A stretch of DNA of 64,000 nt, from the IMG/VR virus record IMGVR_UViG_3300020477_001611, positions 1 through 64,000 of that record; one strand, written 5' to 3'. This stretch comes from a virus. Of this stretch, positions 32,762 through 40,167 are shown one piece after another. The notes under the pieces were generated by a model, which saw only the letters and a program-made list of their open reading frames with translations, did not search any database and was not told the origin of the DNA. Within the stretch, counting starts at the first letter, position 1, and the number at the start of each line of letters is the position of its first letter. The position numbers and the translations under genes are program-made.

Positions 32762-34354
32762 TTACCTTAAGAAGAATGGTAAGTCAGTAATTTTTACCAC
32801 GCTACGATTCTTGTCTCTATAAATATGTCTATTTCCTCTATTCACACCTTGCTGGCCGACAATTCTAGTGTCTAACGACTTGTTGCTCGTCATTATGGAA
32901 TTCAGCATAACTTTCTTATATGCTGCATCCTGCTCATTAACCACAAGTGCTGTCTCTCTTACCCAGCACCCAATGGCCGCGGCCAACACCAAATCATCGT
33001 TATAGCTCCTCATTGCCTCTGCTTTTCCATTGTTCCAAATAAAGGTCTTTAACTCATTGAAAAGCCTTTTGGATCTAATTTTAATAGCTTTGTTGCGGAT
33101 CATCTCCTCTAATTTTGCGATAATAAGAGGGCGCGTCTTTACTGTGGTGGAAAAACCAGCAGTAATTGCAGTTGATTGTTCTGCTAAGTGTTGATCAACA
33201 TACTGGTGTGTAGATTTTTTAGAATGATAGATGTTGCGATGACCCATTTCTTTTAATTTGTTTAAAACGGCTATTCCTATGGAGTTGTTCTCCACCACCG
33301 TCAAACACCCCCCATATTGGCTGGAAGTGTCATAGATCATTTGTGCAAACATATCAAGGGGCAACTTCCCTTGGTACTCCACACAAATTCTCATATCAAC
33401 GGAATCAAAAACATACATAGTCGAGCGGTCGCGACCGTCGCCCCTAGCAACGTCAGCGGACAAGAAATATTTCTTTCCATCTTCATACTGGTCCCAAATC
33501 CATAAATTTCGATCAAAGCCCGTTTTATATTTTGGCTCTTCTAGTTCTTTCTCACGAATTCTAGTTAAGTCATCGCCATGAATTAAAGTGTCGCCCGACA
33601 TATTAAAATTGCACTCCAATTCCTGTGCGATTTCTCTTCGGGACATGTTTTTTGTCTCTTTTTCAAACCACTCTTGATCTCGATCGGGATGAAGTTGCCA
33701 TGGAAGTTTCACTGCGTTGAAATCATTTAACCCTTGTTCTGCCTCAGAGTATAGCTTATGGAAGAGATTTCCTACGCCCTTCGGAGTTGAAACAATAATA
33801 CAATTACCGCCAGTTGATAAGGTGGGGTACAAGCCGGCCCACAACTCATCCATCCCCTCGATAATGGCCGCCTCATCAATTACCAACAAGGATAGTGCTT
33901 CAGAGCGGCCGGCGTCGCCAGATGTAGAGATTGCTTTTACCTGAGAACCATTGTCCAACTCAAAAGAATTTTTATTGTCCACTGTAATCTGAGATATCAT
34001 CATCCATTCAGGGGCATGTTTTAACGCAAATTTAACCTTCTTTACTAAATTGGCCGCAGTGCTCAGTTTTGTTGCCATCACAACAACATTCTTATTTCGA
34101 TGAAATAAAATAAGCCAAGCCACATAAGCAGCACTAGTAGTGGAAATACCCAATTGGCGTGCCTTTAAAACAATATTAAAACGATAATTCTGAAAATCAT
34201 CTACTAATGTTTCTTGAAAATCATATAAATTAAAAGGTAGCACATCCTTCATTGGATGGGATACTTTAACATAGTTATTAATAAAATACGCAGGATTTCG
34301 GCCGCATTGAAGGATCTCTTTCTTTATCTGGCTTTTGGTTAAGCGATAACTCAT
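32762..34354 (-). CDS. 17: Terminase large subunit (T4 gp17-like)
   Basis: The motor pumps DNA into the prohead and cuts concatemers. The ATPase domain has the Walker A variant KARQLGISTTSA at 64-75, Walker B LLVIDEA at 156-162 and STPKG at 189-193. The nuclease domain begins after residue 280, with FLSADVARGDGRDRS around the metal-binding Asp301 and further acidic residues such as YNDDLVLAAAIG near the end. At 530 residues it is slightly shorter than T4 gp17 (610). It lies directly before the portal gene, the two docking partners. AAAGAGAGGAATG gives a good start signal. Confidence 0.95.
   Translation of the reverse strand: MSYRLTKSQIKKEILQCGRNPAYFINNYVKVSHPMKDVLPFNLYDFQETLVDDFQNYRFNIVLKARQLGISTTSAAYVAWLILFHRNKNVVVMATKLSTAANLVKKVKFALKHAPEWMMISQITVDNKNSFELDNGSQVKAISTSGDAGRSEALSLLVIDEAAIIEGMDELWAGLYPTLSTGGNCIIVSTPKGVGNLFHKLYSEAEQGLNDFNAVKLPWQLHPDRDQEWFEKETKNMSRREIAQELECNFNMSGDTLIHGDDLTRIREKELEEPKYKTGFDRNLWIWDQYEDGKKYFLSADVARGDGRDRSTMYVFDSVDMRICVEYQGKLPLDMFAQMIYDTSSQYGGCLTVVENNSIGIAVLNKLKEMGHRNIYHSKKSTHQYVDQHLAEQSTAITAGFSTTVKTRPLIIAKLEEMIRNKAIKIRSKRLFNELKTFIWNNGKAEAMRSYNDDLVLAAAIGCWVRETALVVNEQDAAYKKVMLNSIMTSNKSLDTRIVGQQGVNRGNRHIYRDKNRSVVKITDLPFFLR
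32818..32825 (-). promoter_or_regulatory. Weaker candidate late promoter box before the portal gene
   Basis: Minus strand CATATTTATAGAG, inside the last codons of the terminase gene and 60 bases before the portal ATG. It lacks the AC of the strong box and lies in coding sequence, so it may be chance. Confidence 0.3.
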
Positions 34355-34362
34355 TCCTCTCT

Positions 34363-34875
34363 TTACTCATAATTCCTAGTCGCCTTCATAAAATCAACAA
34401 TTTTATCAAAAGGTTCCTTCTCTGGCTCAGAAACATCTTTCGAAATATTTTGAATAGTGTAGACCTTTGTTGCTTGAATCCAACTTCGTTTTCTATTCAT
34501 ATATTGAAGCAGAATGTCTGCCTCTCCCTCATCCTTAAGCTTTAAAGTTTTCCCTGTTATCTTCTTAAACTTCTTTTTAAGGTGTTTCTGGATATTGTCG
34601 ATCGTCTCCTCGACCTCTCCCTCATATTTTGCTGGGCCTTTTCGATGAACGTGGTGCATAGGAGCTTCGGCCTGATAGTTAATATAGAGTTTATCGCCAT
34701 TAATCTTTACTTTAAACCCGTCCATCTGGTTTTCTCTGGAAACGTAGACAGAATTATCCACCTCTCGCTTTAGGCCAATCGTAATCGGCTCGCCCTTTTC
34801 ATCGTAAGCACCATCGTATGAATCCGCTGCGGCTTGGGAAATCCCCCTCACAACTTCTAAAACATCATTTGCCAT
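34363..34875 (-). CDS. Unrecognised 170-residue protein directly before the terminase
   Basis: No family is recognised with certainty. The N-terminal half is a beta-type region (DNSVYVSRENQMDGFKVKIN, then GDKLYINYQAEAPMHHVHR) and the C-terminal half basic and helical (NIQKHLKKKFKKITGKTLKL, then NRKRSWIQATKVYTIQ). In T4 the small terminase subunit gp16 (164 residues) occupies this place, so the size fits, but no helix-turn-helix is evident and the beta-rich N-terminus argues against it. It overlaps the zinc-type gene upstream by 11 bases, so it is co-translated. It could be a virion or packaging accessory protein. Confidence 0.6.
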   Translation of the reverse strand: MANDVLEVVRGISQAAADSYDGAYDEKGEPITIGLKREVDNSVYVSRENQMDGFKVKINGDKLYINYQAEAPMHHVHRKGPAKYEGEVEETIDNIQKHLKKKFKKITGKTLKLKDEGEADILLQYMNRKRSWIQATKVYTIQNISKDVSEPEKEPFDKIVDFMKATRNYE

Positions 34876-35254
34876 CTATACTTGGCCTCCATCCACTTTT
34901 CCATCGTTCTTCTCGGCCGTCTACATGTGTAATGTAGCACCTAAAACAACAACCGTATTTTGTCATATACAACTGGTCCTTCAACCTTGTATATATTTGA
35001 CACACACAACATGTCCGTTCCATGCTCTTCATAAATAGTTTTTTATTAATTAAAAGACCATTTGATTCTTCGGGCGTCTCGTGTCGCGTCTTTTTTAGTT
35101 CACTCTCTCGTAACTCAGCTAGCTGCTCTAAATATTCCTTTTCCTTTTCGGGCGACCAAAACTCAGCAGGGTTTTTGATTGCCAATTCCCCATATCGTTC
35201 TTTTATCGCCTTTTCTAATTTTACCGCATATTGTGGATCTTTTTCAGGTTTCAT
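34865..35254 (-). CDS. Four-plus cysteine zinc-ribbon-like protein (129 residues)
   Basis: After a helical, charged first half (AIKERYGELAIKNPAEFW, then KEKEYLEQLAELRESELKK), the second half carries CCVCQIYTRLKDQLYMTKYG followed by CCFRCYITHVDGREERW: a CxxC-x17-CxxC pattern likely to bind zinc. GWRP closes the domain. I place the start at the ATG at 35254, which overlaps the TGA of the preceding gene (ATGA). The longer open frame to 35332 would add 26 residues overlapping a real gene. Proteins of this layout occur near terminase genes in aquatic phages, but their role is not known to me. Confidence 0.65.
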   Translation of the reverse strand: MKPEKDPQYAVKLEKAIKERYGELAIKNPAEFWSPEKEKEYLEQLAELRESELKKTRHETPEESNGLLINKKLFMKSMERTCCVCQIYTRLKDQLYMTKYGCCFRCYITHVDGREERWKSGWRPSIDGK

Positions 35255-35697
35255 TTTTGTACTTTTACCGCTGCATAAAAAATACCCAACGATAAGGCAA
35301 CACCACTTATAAGGCCGCCGGCAAACCACCAATGACTGTAAGCGTTGGGTTGATCGAGTGTTATTTTTTCAAGATGATTGATTTGATTATTTTTGATTTT
35401 TAAAATTGCACCATACTTTTTTTCAGTGGCCTCCAGTGAAGCCTTGACAGTGGACGTTAGCATATCACATTTTGCCTTTTCCTTAGCTGCGCTGTGTTTA
35501 AGTTGCAACGAACACTCTAGCTGGCCTTTTTCTTTGGACGCCAAAAGGACCGCGTTAGCTTCATAGTTGTAAAGAATGCCGTTATAGGGGGCCTTTTGTC
35601 CCTGTTTGATCTCTGCTACTTTCGGGTTAGAATAAGAATTAACAGGAATAAGAATAATCAAAAATGCTAATAATGTACTAACCAGTCGCATCATCAT
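35251..35697 (-). CDS. Secreted, C-terminally anchored coiled-coil protein; lysis candidate
   Basis: The likely start at 35697 gives MMMRLVSTLLAFLIILIPVN, a signal peptide, followed by GQKAPYNGILYNYEANAVLL, a helical middle with Cys at two places (LECSLQLKH, then KAKCDML) and a C-terminal membrane segment (WWFAGGLISGVALSLGIFYA). The product thus lies outside the inner membrane with its end anchored. The arrangement with the preceding membrane-coiled-coil gene (20-base overlap) resembles spanin pairs, but there is no lipobox, so it is not a standard outer spanin. The three adjacent ATG codons leave the exact start open. Confidence 0.55.
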   Translation of the reverse strand: MMMRLVSTLLAFLIILIPVNSYSNPKVAEIKQGQKAPYNGILYNYEANAVLLASKEKGQLECSLQLKHSAAKEKAKCDMLTSTVKASLEATEKKYGAILKIKNNQINHLEKITLDQPNAYSHWWFAGGLISGVALSLGIFYAAVKVQK

Positions 35698-36109
35698 GTA
35701 TGTGTACCAATTCAAAACCGAACTCACTAGCAATTTGTGCGGTTCTGCCCTCTGGATCATTATGCGTCTCTTTAACAATTTTTTTAACCTTTTTCTTTTC
35801 CCACTCTTTTAAATCTAGTTTCTGCTTTTTATATTCTTCATCAAGCTGCATTAGTGTTTTATTGTAGTCCTCAATAATTTTATCGCGCTTGGTCAACTCT
35901 TCTTGGTGGGCATTGTTAATCGCCTCAATTTCCTTTTGGTGAGATTCTTTTGAAAGCTTAAAGGCGTCCATAACGCCATCAACGTTCTTGTTCTTTTTAA
36001 AGAGATATACCATGACAATAGTATACAGCCCAAGTGCAAAATAATACCAGTATTTAACAGTGGTAGCCCACACCTTCTTACAAAATGTCTTAACTGCTAA
36101 CCAAGTCAT
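35678..36109 (-). CDS. N-terminally anchored coiled-coil protein; inner spanin-like topology
   Basis: One membrane segment near residues 20-38 (YWYYFALGLYTIVMVYLF) is followed by a long charged coiled coil (MDAFKLSKESHQKEIEAINN, then KRDKIIEDYNKTLMQLDEEY) and a short mixed end (FGFELVHIHDD). This type II topology with a periplasmic coiled coil matches inner spanins, which act with an outer partner in the last step of lysis. The following gene would be the partner by overlap. No endolysin is seen in the window, so the lysis role stays an inference; a tail or membrane-scaffold role is also possible. Confidence 0.55.
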   Translation of the reverse strand: MTWLAVKTFCKKVWATTVKYWYYFALGLYTIVMVYLFKKNKNVDGVMDAFKLSKESHQKEIEAINNAHQEELTKRDKIIEDYNKTLMQLDEEYKKQKLDLKEWEKKKVKKIVKETHNDPEGRTAQIASEFGFELVHIHDDATG

Positions 36110-36111
36110 TT

Positions 36112-36705
36112 TTACTCTTCGAAGGGAGAATCCTCGCCACCACCAACAACGGGACCTTCGCGGCGGTGAGATAGTGCGGTTGGGGAAGTCACAGAGCCAT
36201 CGATATCCACCTCGGTCTTCTCTTCATGATCCTCTTCGTCATAATAGTCTTCGATTTCTACCTTTATCGGATCAATACCAACGGCTCGCATTAACTCATC
36301 AAGGCCGTCGATATAGTCATTAGAACGTGTTTTTATTTCTTCACGGGCGTTGTTTAAAATGGGTGATAACTCTGCGGCACGGGTGCCCTCTACATCCACC
36401 CCCAGCTTTTCAATATCCTCGTGAAAACTATTATGAGCCTCTATAATAGATTCATAAAAGGTTTCCATAATTGATTTCATTCGCGCCACTGCTCGTTTTT
36501 CATCTGGGTCAAGCTTCGCCGTAGCTGCAGCAGTGGTGGGATCACCGCCCATCAAGGCCTTCATACCCTTAAAAACCCTTGCTATTGGGCCGGCGCCAGC
36601 GGCGGCAACTTCGCCTTTCCACTTTGCCCTAAGTCTATCAAGAACCCCTTCTTCTAAAAGTTCCTCATAGACAATCTCTTTTAACTGCTTTTTAGTAAGT
36701 TTCAT
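36112..36705 (-). CDS. Prohead-internal protein candidate with cleavable leader (197 residues)
   Basis: The start MKLTKKQLKEIVYEELLEEG is the same type of amphipathic leader as in the 140- and 125-residue head proteins, again with a Leu-x-Glu site (LEE before Gly). The mature part is helical (DEKRAVARMKSIMETFYESI, then ELSPILNNAREEIKTRSND) with a Gly/Ala-rich stretch at 30-60 and an acidic end (EDYYDEEDHEEKTEVDI). I infer that it enters the prohead and is trimmed by gp21, although it lies 8 kb from the protease gene in a block of small membrane proteins. Function unknown. Confidence 0.62.
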   Translation of the reverse strand: MKLTKKQLKEIVYEELLEEGVLDRLRAKWKGEVAAAGAGPIARVFKGMKALMGGDPTTAAATAKLDPDEKRAVARMKSIMETFYESIIEAHNSFHEDIEKLGVDVEGTRAAELSPILNNAREEIKTRSNDYIDGLDELMRAVGIDPIKVEIEDYYDEEDHEEKTEVDIDGSVTSPTALSHRREGPVVGGGEDSPFEE

Positions 36706-36708
36706 TGT

Positions 36709-36903
36709 TTATTTTCCTTTGAAGCGAGCCACCACGTCAACGAAACCTTGTGTTCCGACGTATGCTGTGGCGATGATCATCCACTGCTCTGAATCTACTT
36801 TTTCTGCCAAGAGCAATCCCGTTGTAGTTAGCCAAACGAGAAGTTTCTTTGACATAAATCTCTCTAAATTTTGATCTATAAATGCTTTTGCTGCTGCCAC
36901 CAT
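36709..36903 (-). CDS. Small membrane protein, holin-like (64 residues)
   Basis: Starting at the ATG at 36903, preceded by a clear GGAGGGTAGA site, the protein has two weakly hydrophobic segments (KKLLVWLTTTGLLLAE and WMIIATAYVGTQGFVDVV) separated by a short polar turn (KVDSEQ). Two-segment small proteins of this type include phage holins, which open the membrane at lysis. Nothing diagnostic is present, and no lysozyme lies next to it. The open frame extends 12 codons further, but that part lacks a ribosome binding site. It follows the cysteine-rich micropeptide gene by 14 bases. Confidence 0.5.
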   Translation of the reverse strand: MVAAAKAFIDQNLERFMSKKLLVWLTTTGLLLAEKVDSEQWMIIATAYVGTQGFVDVVARFKGK

Positions 36904-36917
36904 TCTACCCTCCGTGG

Positions 36918-36986
36918 TTATTTGGTTCCGCAGCAGCATGAGCAGCTACAGAGTTCCTGACAATTACAATTTTCACATCCGCACAT
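36918..36986 (-). CDS. Cysteine-rich 22-residue micropeptide
   Basis: A short frame of 22 codons starts MCGCENCNCQELCSC and holds nine cysteines (41 percent), including three in a row near the end, then GTK and the stop. GTGAGGATAAAAAA precedes the ATG and includes the stop of the fused nuclease-ATPase gene, giving a good ribosome binding site. The frame fills the gap before the holin-like gene. Cys-x-Cys and Cys-Cys spacing recalls metallothioneins and small metal-binding peptides, so metal binding is the natural guess. It could also be redox-active. Its reality rests on the ribosome site and the striking composition. Confidence 0.6.
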   Translation of the reverse strand: MCGCENCNCQELCSCSCCCGTK

Positions 36987-36996
36987 TTTTTTATCC

Positions 36997-39900
36997 TCAC
37001 TGGTTGACGTAAGCATAACCGTCGTCTGTCTTCATAATGTCGATGGTCATATCTACAGTGTCTTTTAAAGACTCTATGTGAGTAATTAGTATTACAATAT
37101 CAAAATAGCTCTTCAACATCTCCAGTATGCGCGTAAAGCTCTCAAGATGTTCTTCGTCTAAAGCAGCACCGGGTTCATCCAAGATAATAAGATTGCACTT
37201 GGGCATGTTGCTAATATTTAACAAAGCAATCCTGATGGCAACGGCGGCTAGAGTTTTTTCTGCTCCAGAACCATTTTCAAGAGGCCGCGGCTCATGTTTG
37301 GGATGATGAATGAAAATATCAAGTTTGTTACCATCTTTTTCAAAATAAACTTCAAAGTTTACAATATTGGCCAACACCTTTGAGATTTCTTCATTAAGAA
37401 CTGGAAGTGCCTTGTTGATAATATCAAAAGCGATCCCGTTGCTGTGCATACACGTTAAAAACAGATGGTGCGCTGAGTATTCTGCACTCAGCCTATCTTG
37501 CTCTGTTTTTAAATGCTGTAAGTTTTCAAGTTTTTGTTCCAAGGCGCCATGTGAGCCAATCAAAGAATAGAGGCACTCATCACACTCATCAATCTTCTTT
37601 TGTCTCTCTTCGACTTCATTCTTTTTTGTTGCCAACTCTGAGTATAGTTTTTCTGTATTCTCTAGAAGTTCTCTATTTTCTTCGTAGTAGCGAATCTTTT
37701 TCCATAAGTTTTGTATTAATGAAGTGCTCTTTACTAAATTGCCTGACATTCTTTCATGTTGGAATTTTAAATTCATCAGTAGAGACTCTTCATCTTTTCT
37801 CTTATCAGTCAGCCTGTTAAAGTTCTCAATCCTCGACCTGATTTTAAAAAGATCTAGTTTTTCTAACTCAGTGGCCTTTAATGATAGCCTCTCTTTAAGA
37901 TCTTCAACAACCTTTTCAGCTATCTCCACCTGCTTCTTTGCGCTATTTGCATCTTTAATAAACTTACAGGTGGTAATAAATTGATTACCACAAGGCACTT
38001 CATTTAAAATATTTGTCTGCCTATTAAAATTGCTAAGATCTTTTTCAGAGTGTCCCTTCTTTTGTGTAAGTTTTACAATCTCTTTTTCTATCTCATCAGC
38101 GCGGTCAGATTCGCTATTAAGATTAACAATGCCGAGTGCGCTCAAGAGCTTTTCACTCTTTTGTAAAAAAATCTCTTTTTCCTCGATTTGCTGAAGGGTA
38201 TCTTCTATCTTCTTAACCAATTCATCTTCGCGAACTTGCTGATCAAGCAGTTGCTGCCTCACCTCTTTAATATGAATAATTTCGTCTGGCAAGTCAAAAA
38301 GGGCTGCTTCCAACTCCGTAATTTCCTGTTGAAGCGCACCCAACTCTATTTTTAAACCAGCGCACTCATTTTTCTTTTTCGCTACGTCTGCCCCCGCTTC
38401 AAAAATTTCTTCTTTGACCTTCTTCATGTCCTCGTCATAATCAATATCTTTGATCCTTTTTAGGACCCCTCGCAGTTCTGATACCTCTTCTTTAGCTAGC
38501 TTAAATTTCTTTTCAAAGAACTCCAAGTCCAAGAACTTAGCAAGGATCTCCTTGCGCCTTGTCGAGCCTTCGTTAATAAACTGCATAGAGCCAAGCTGAG
38601 AAGACATAGATGTTAACAAAAAGTCTTCTAGCGTTCCTAACATTTTTTTAATGTTTCTATCAGTGCCGTGTCTTTCAGTAGAATTAAGGTTGTATGTCCT
38701 GTTCATAACGTTATCAGTGCATACAAATTCTACATCGGTTTTTGCCTCATTCGTAACAGCGCCTTTAAGCTTCTTAACGTATTTATTTGATTCCCTTGAA
38801 ATCGTGTAAGTTTTATTACCCGCTTCAATCTCCACCACCGCAGACCCTTGATCCTTGTGCTCATTGATAATGTTGTAATTCTTTCGAATATTTTTAGAAG
38901 TATTATTATAAATTGCGTAGAGTAAACTATCAATGACGCTAGATTTACCACTATAGTTTTTACCAAAGATTCCAACAGTTCCAGCAAGTTTAGTAAAATC
39001 CAGTTCGTTCCCTTCCCCATAATTGAAGAGATTGTCCCACTTGAAATTTTTGATTTTCCACGAAACATTTCTAGTGGTATCCTCACTGGCCTCTGCCAAG
39101 GTGTTGTATTTTGCATTAAGAGAGTATACTTCATTTAAAGTCTCCTCATCAATATTGTACTCCTTTAAATATTCCGCTATAAGTTTTTCTTGTACACCCT
39201 GATCACGCAAATTTTCATGAATGACAGAATCTACTTCTTTTTCGACACTAATCCGCTTTGCGGCGTGGGCGCGATTCAGGAAAGAAATAGACTCTGGTTT
39301 AAAGCGTTTCTTGGCGATATCCACGGCTTTTCTGAAGATTTCGATGCTCTGGTTGTCTGAGGAAACTAAACGCAGCCTAGCGCCTTCTGGGGGCCTTGCT
39401 GACTTGGGGATTCTTCCCTTGGGAGTCAAGTTGATCGTGAAGAAAGGTTTGGGGTTGATTAGCTGATGGAAATCGCAAGTAAAGTTTTCTTTATCCTTGA
39501 TGTCCCAAAGTAAAAATCCCTTGTCTAGTGATTCTCCAAAGTTCTGTTGAATAAGAGAACCCGGGTATCTAGCTTTGCCATGATTATCCACAATCTGGTT
39601 TGTTCTGTGGATGTCTCCCAACAAGCCATAATCAAAATTCTCTAAGAAATCGATGTCTATTTCGCCATGCTCCATAACCCAGCCAGTGTCCGTTTTTGAT
39701 CCAGCAACAGCACCGTGATAAAGTGCTAAGTTGATTTTGTTCGGGTCTGATGGTGGCGCCCACTTGTCCTGATCAAGAATAGAAAGAACATTAAGCACAA
39801 TGCCCCCACCAACATCCACCTCTTTTGTATATTTATGAAAGTGAATGTTGGGGTCTTCCAACGCCTCAACAAGTGGTGTAACCGCGTCAAGACGGCTGGA

Positions 39901-40158
39901 GTTTTTAACATTACAATCGTGATTGCCCAAAATCATATGCAATGGAGCAATCTTCGCTAGGCTGGTGAACAGCCACGAAGTTAAATTAAAATACTCTGGA
40001 CTCAGATTACACTTGGTGTGTGCTGTGTCTCCTGTATTAACAATAATGTCTGGTTTAAGTTCTTCCAGCTTATCAAATAGCTGTTGAAAAACTTCTCTAT
40101 ATTCATAGTGATACTTATAGTTTCGCACATGAATATCGCTAATGTGCGCAATTTTCAT
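36997..40158 (-). CDS. Fused SbcD-SbcC (Mre11-Rad50, T4 gp47-gp46) nuclease/ATPase
   Basis: The N-terminal part (about 1-340) is an Mre11-type phosphodiesterase: SDIHVRN with Asp8/His10, NTGDTAH around Asp44, LGNHDCN at 78-83, YHG at 147-149 and GDIH at 181-184. The C-terminal part, from about residue 366, is a Rad50/SMC ATPase. It has Walker A GKNYSGKSS at 399-407, long coiled coils, a hook region with two cysteines (CGNQFITTC), signature NGSGAEKT near 960, Walker B LIILDEPGAALDEE near 990 and VILITHIE. In T4 these are separate genes 47 and 46. The complex resects DNA ends for recombination-dependent replication, and works with UvsX and gp32. No stop or frameshift separates the parts, and 1053 residues is about the sum of the two T4 proteins minus little. 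Confidence 0.93.
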   Translation of the reverse strand: MKIAHISDIHVRNYKYHYEYREVFQQLFDKLEELKPDIIVNTGDTAHTKCNLSPEYFNLTSWLFTSLAKIAPLHMILGNHDCNVKNSSRLDAVTPLVEALEDPNIHFHKYTKEVDVGGGIVLNVLSILDQDKWAPPSDPNKINLALYHGAVAGSKTDTGWVMEHGEIDIDFLENFDYGLLGDIHRTNQIVDNHGKARYPGSLIQQNFGESLDKGFLLWDIKDKENFTCDFHQLINPKPFFTINLTPKGRIPKSARPPEGARLRLVSSDNQSIEIFRKAVDIAKKRFKPESISFLNRAHAAKRISVEKEVDSVIHENLRDQGVQEKLIAEYLKEYNIDEETLNEVYSLNAKYNTLAEASEDTTRNVSWKIKNFKWDNLFNYGEGNELDFTKLAGTVGIFGKNYSGKSSVIDSLLYAIYNNTSKNIRKNYNIINEHKDQGSAVVEIEAGNKTYTISRESNKYVKKLKGAVTNEAKTDVEFVCTDNVMNRTYNLNSTERHGTDRNIKKMLGTLEDFLLTSMSSQLGSMQFINEGSTRRKEILAKFLDLEFFEKKFKLAKEEVSELRGVLKRIKDIDYDEDMKKVKEEIFEAGADVAKKKNECAGLKIELGALQQEITELEAALFDLPDEIIHIKEVRQQLLDQQVREDELVKKIEDTLQQIEEKEIFLQKSEKLLSALGIVNLNSESDRADEIEKEIVKLTQKKGHSEKDLSNFNRQTNILNEVPCGNQFITTCKFIKDANSAKKQVEIAEKVVEDLKERLSLKATELEKLDLFKIRSRIENFNRLTDKRKDEESLLMNLKFQHERMSGNLVKSTSLIQNLWKKIRYYEENRELLENTEKLYSELATKKNEVEERQKKIDECDECLYSLIGSHGALEQKLENLQHLKTEQDRLSAEYSAHHLFLTCMHSNGIAFDIINKALPVLNEEISKVLANIVNFEVYFEKDGNKLDIFIHHPKHEPRPLENGSGAEKTLAAVAIRIALLNISNMPKCNLIILDEPGAALDEEHLESFTRILEMLKSYFDIVILITHIESLKDTVDMTIDIMKTDDGYAYVNQ

Positions 40159-40167
40159 ATAATAACC

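Noticed and set aside
34363-34875. Small terminase subunit gp16
   Set aside because: Size and place fit, but the N-terminal half is beta-type and no DNA-binding helix pair is evident. It is left as unknown.
35030-35040. Another ATAAATAGT box
   Set aside because: It lies inside the zinc-ribbon-like gene and would place a start within the coding sequence. Probably a chance match.
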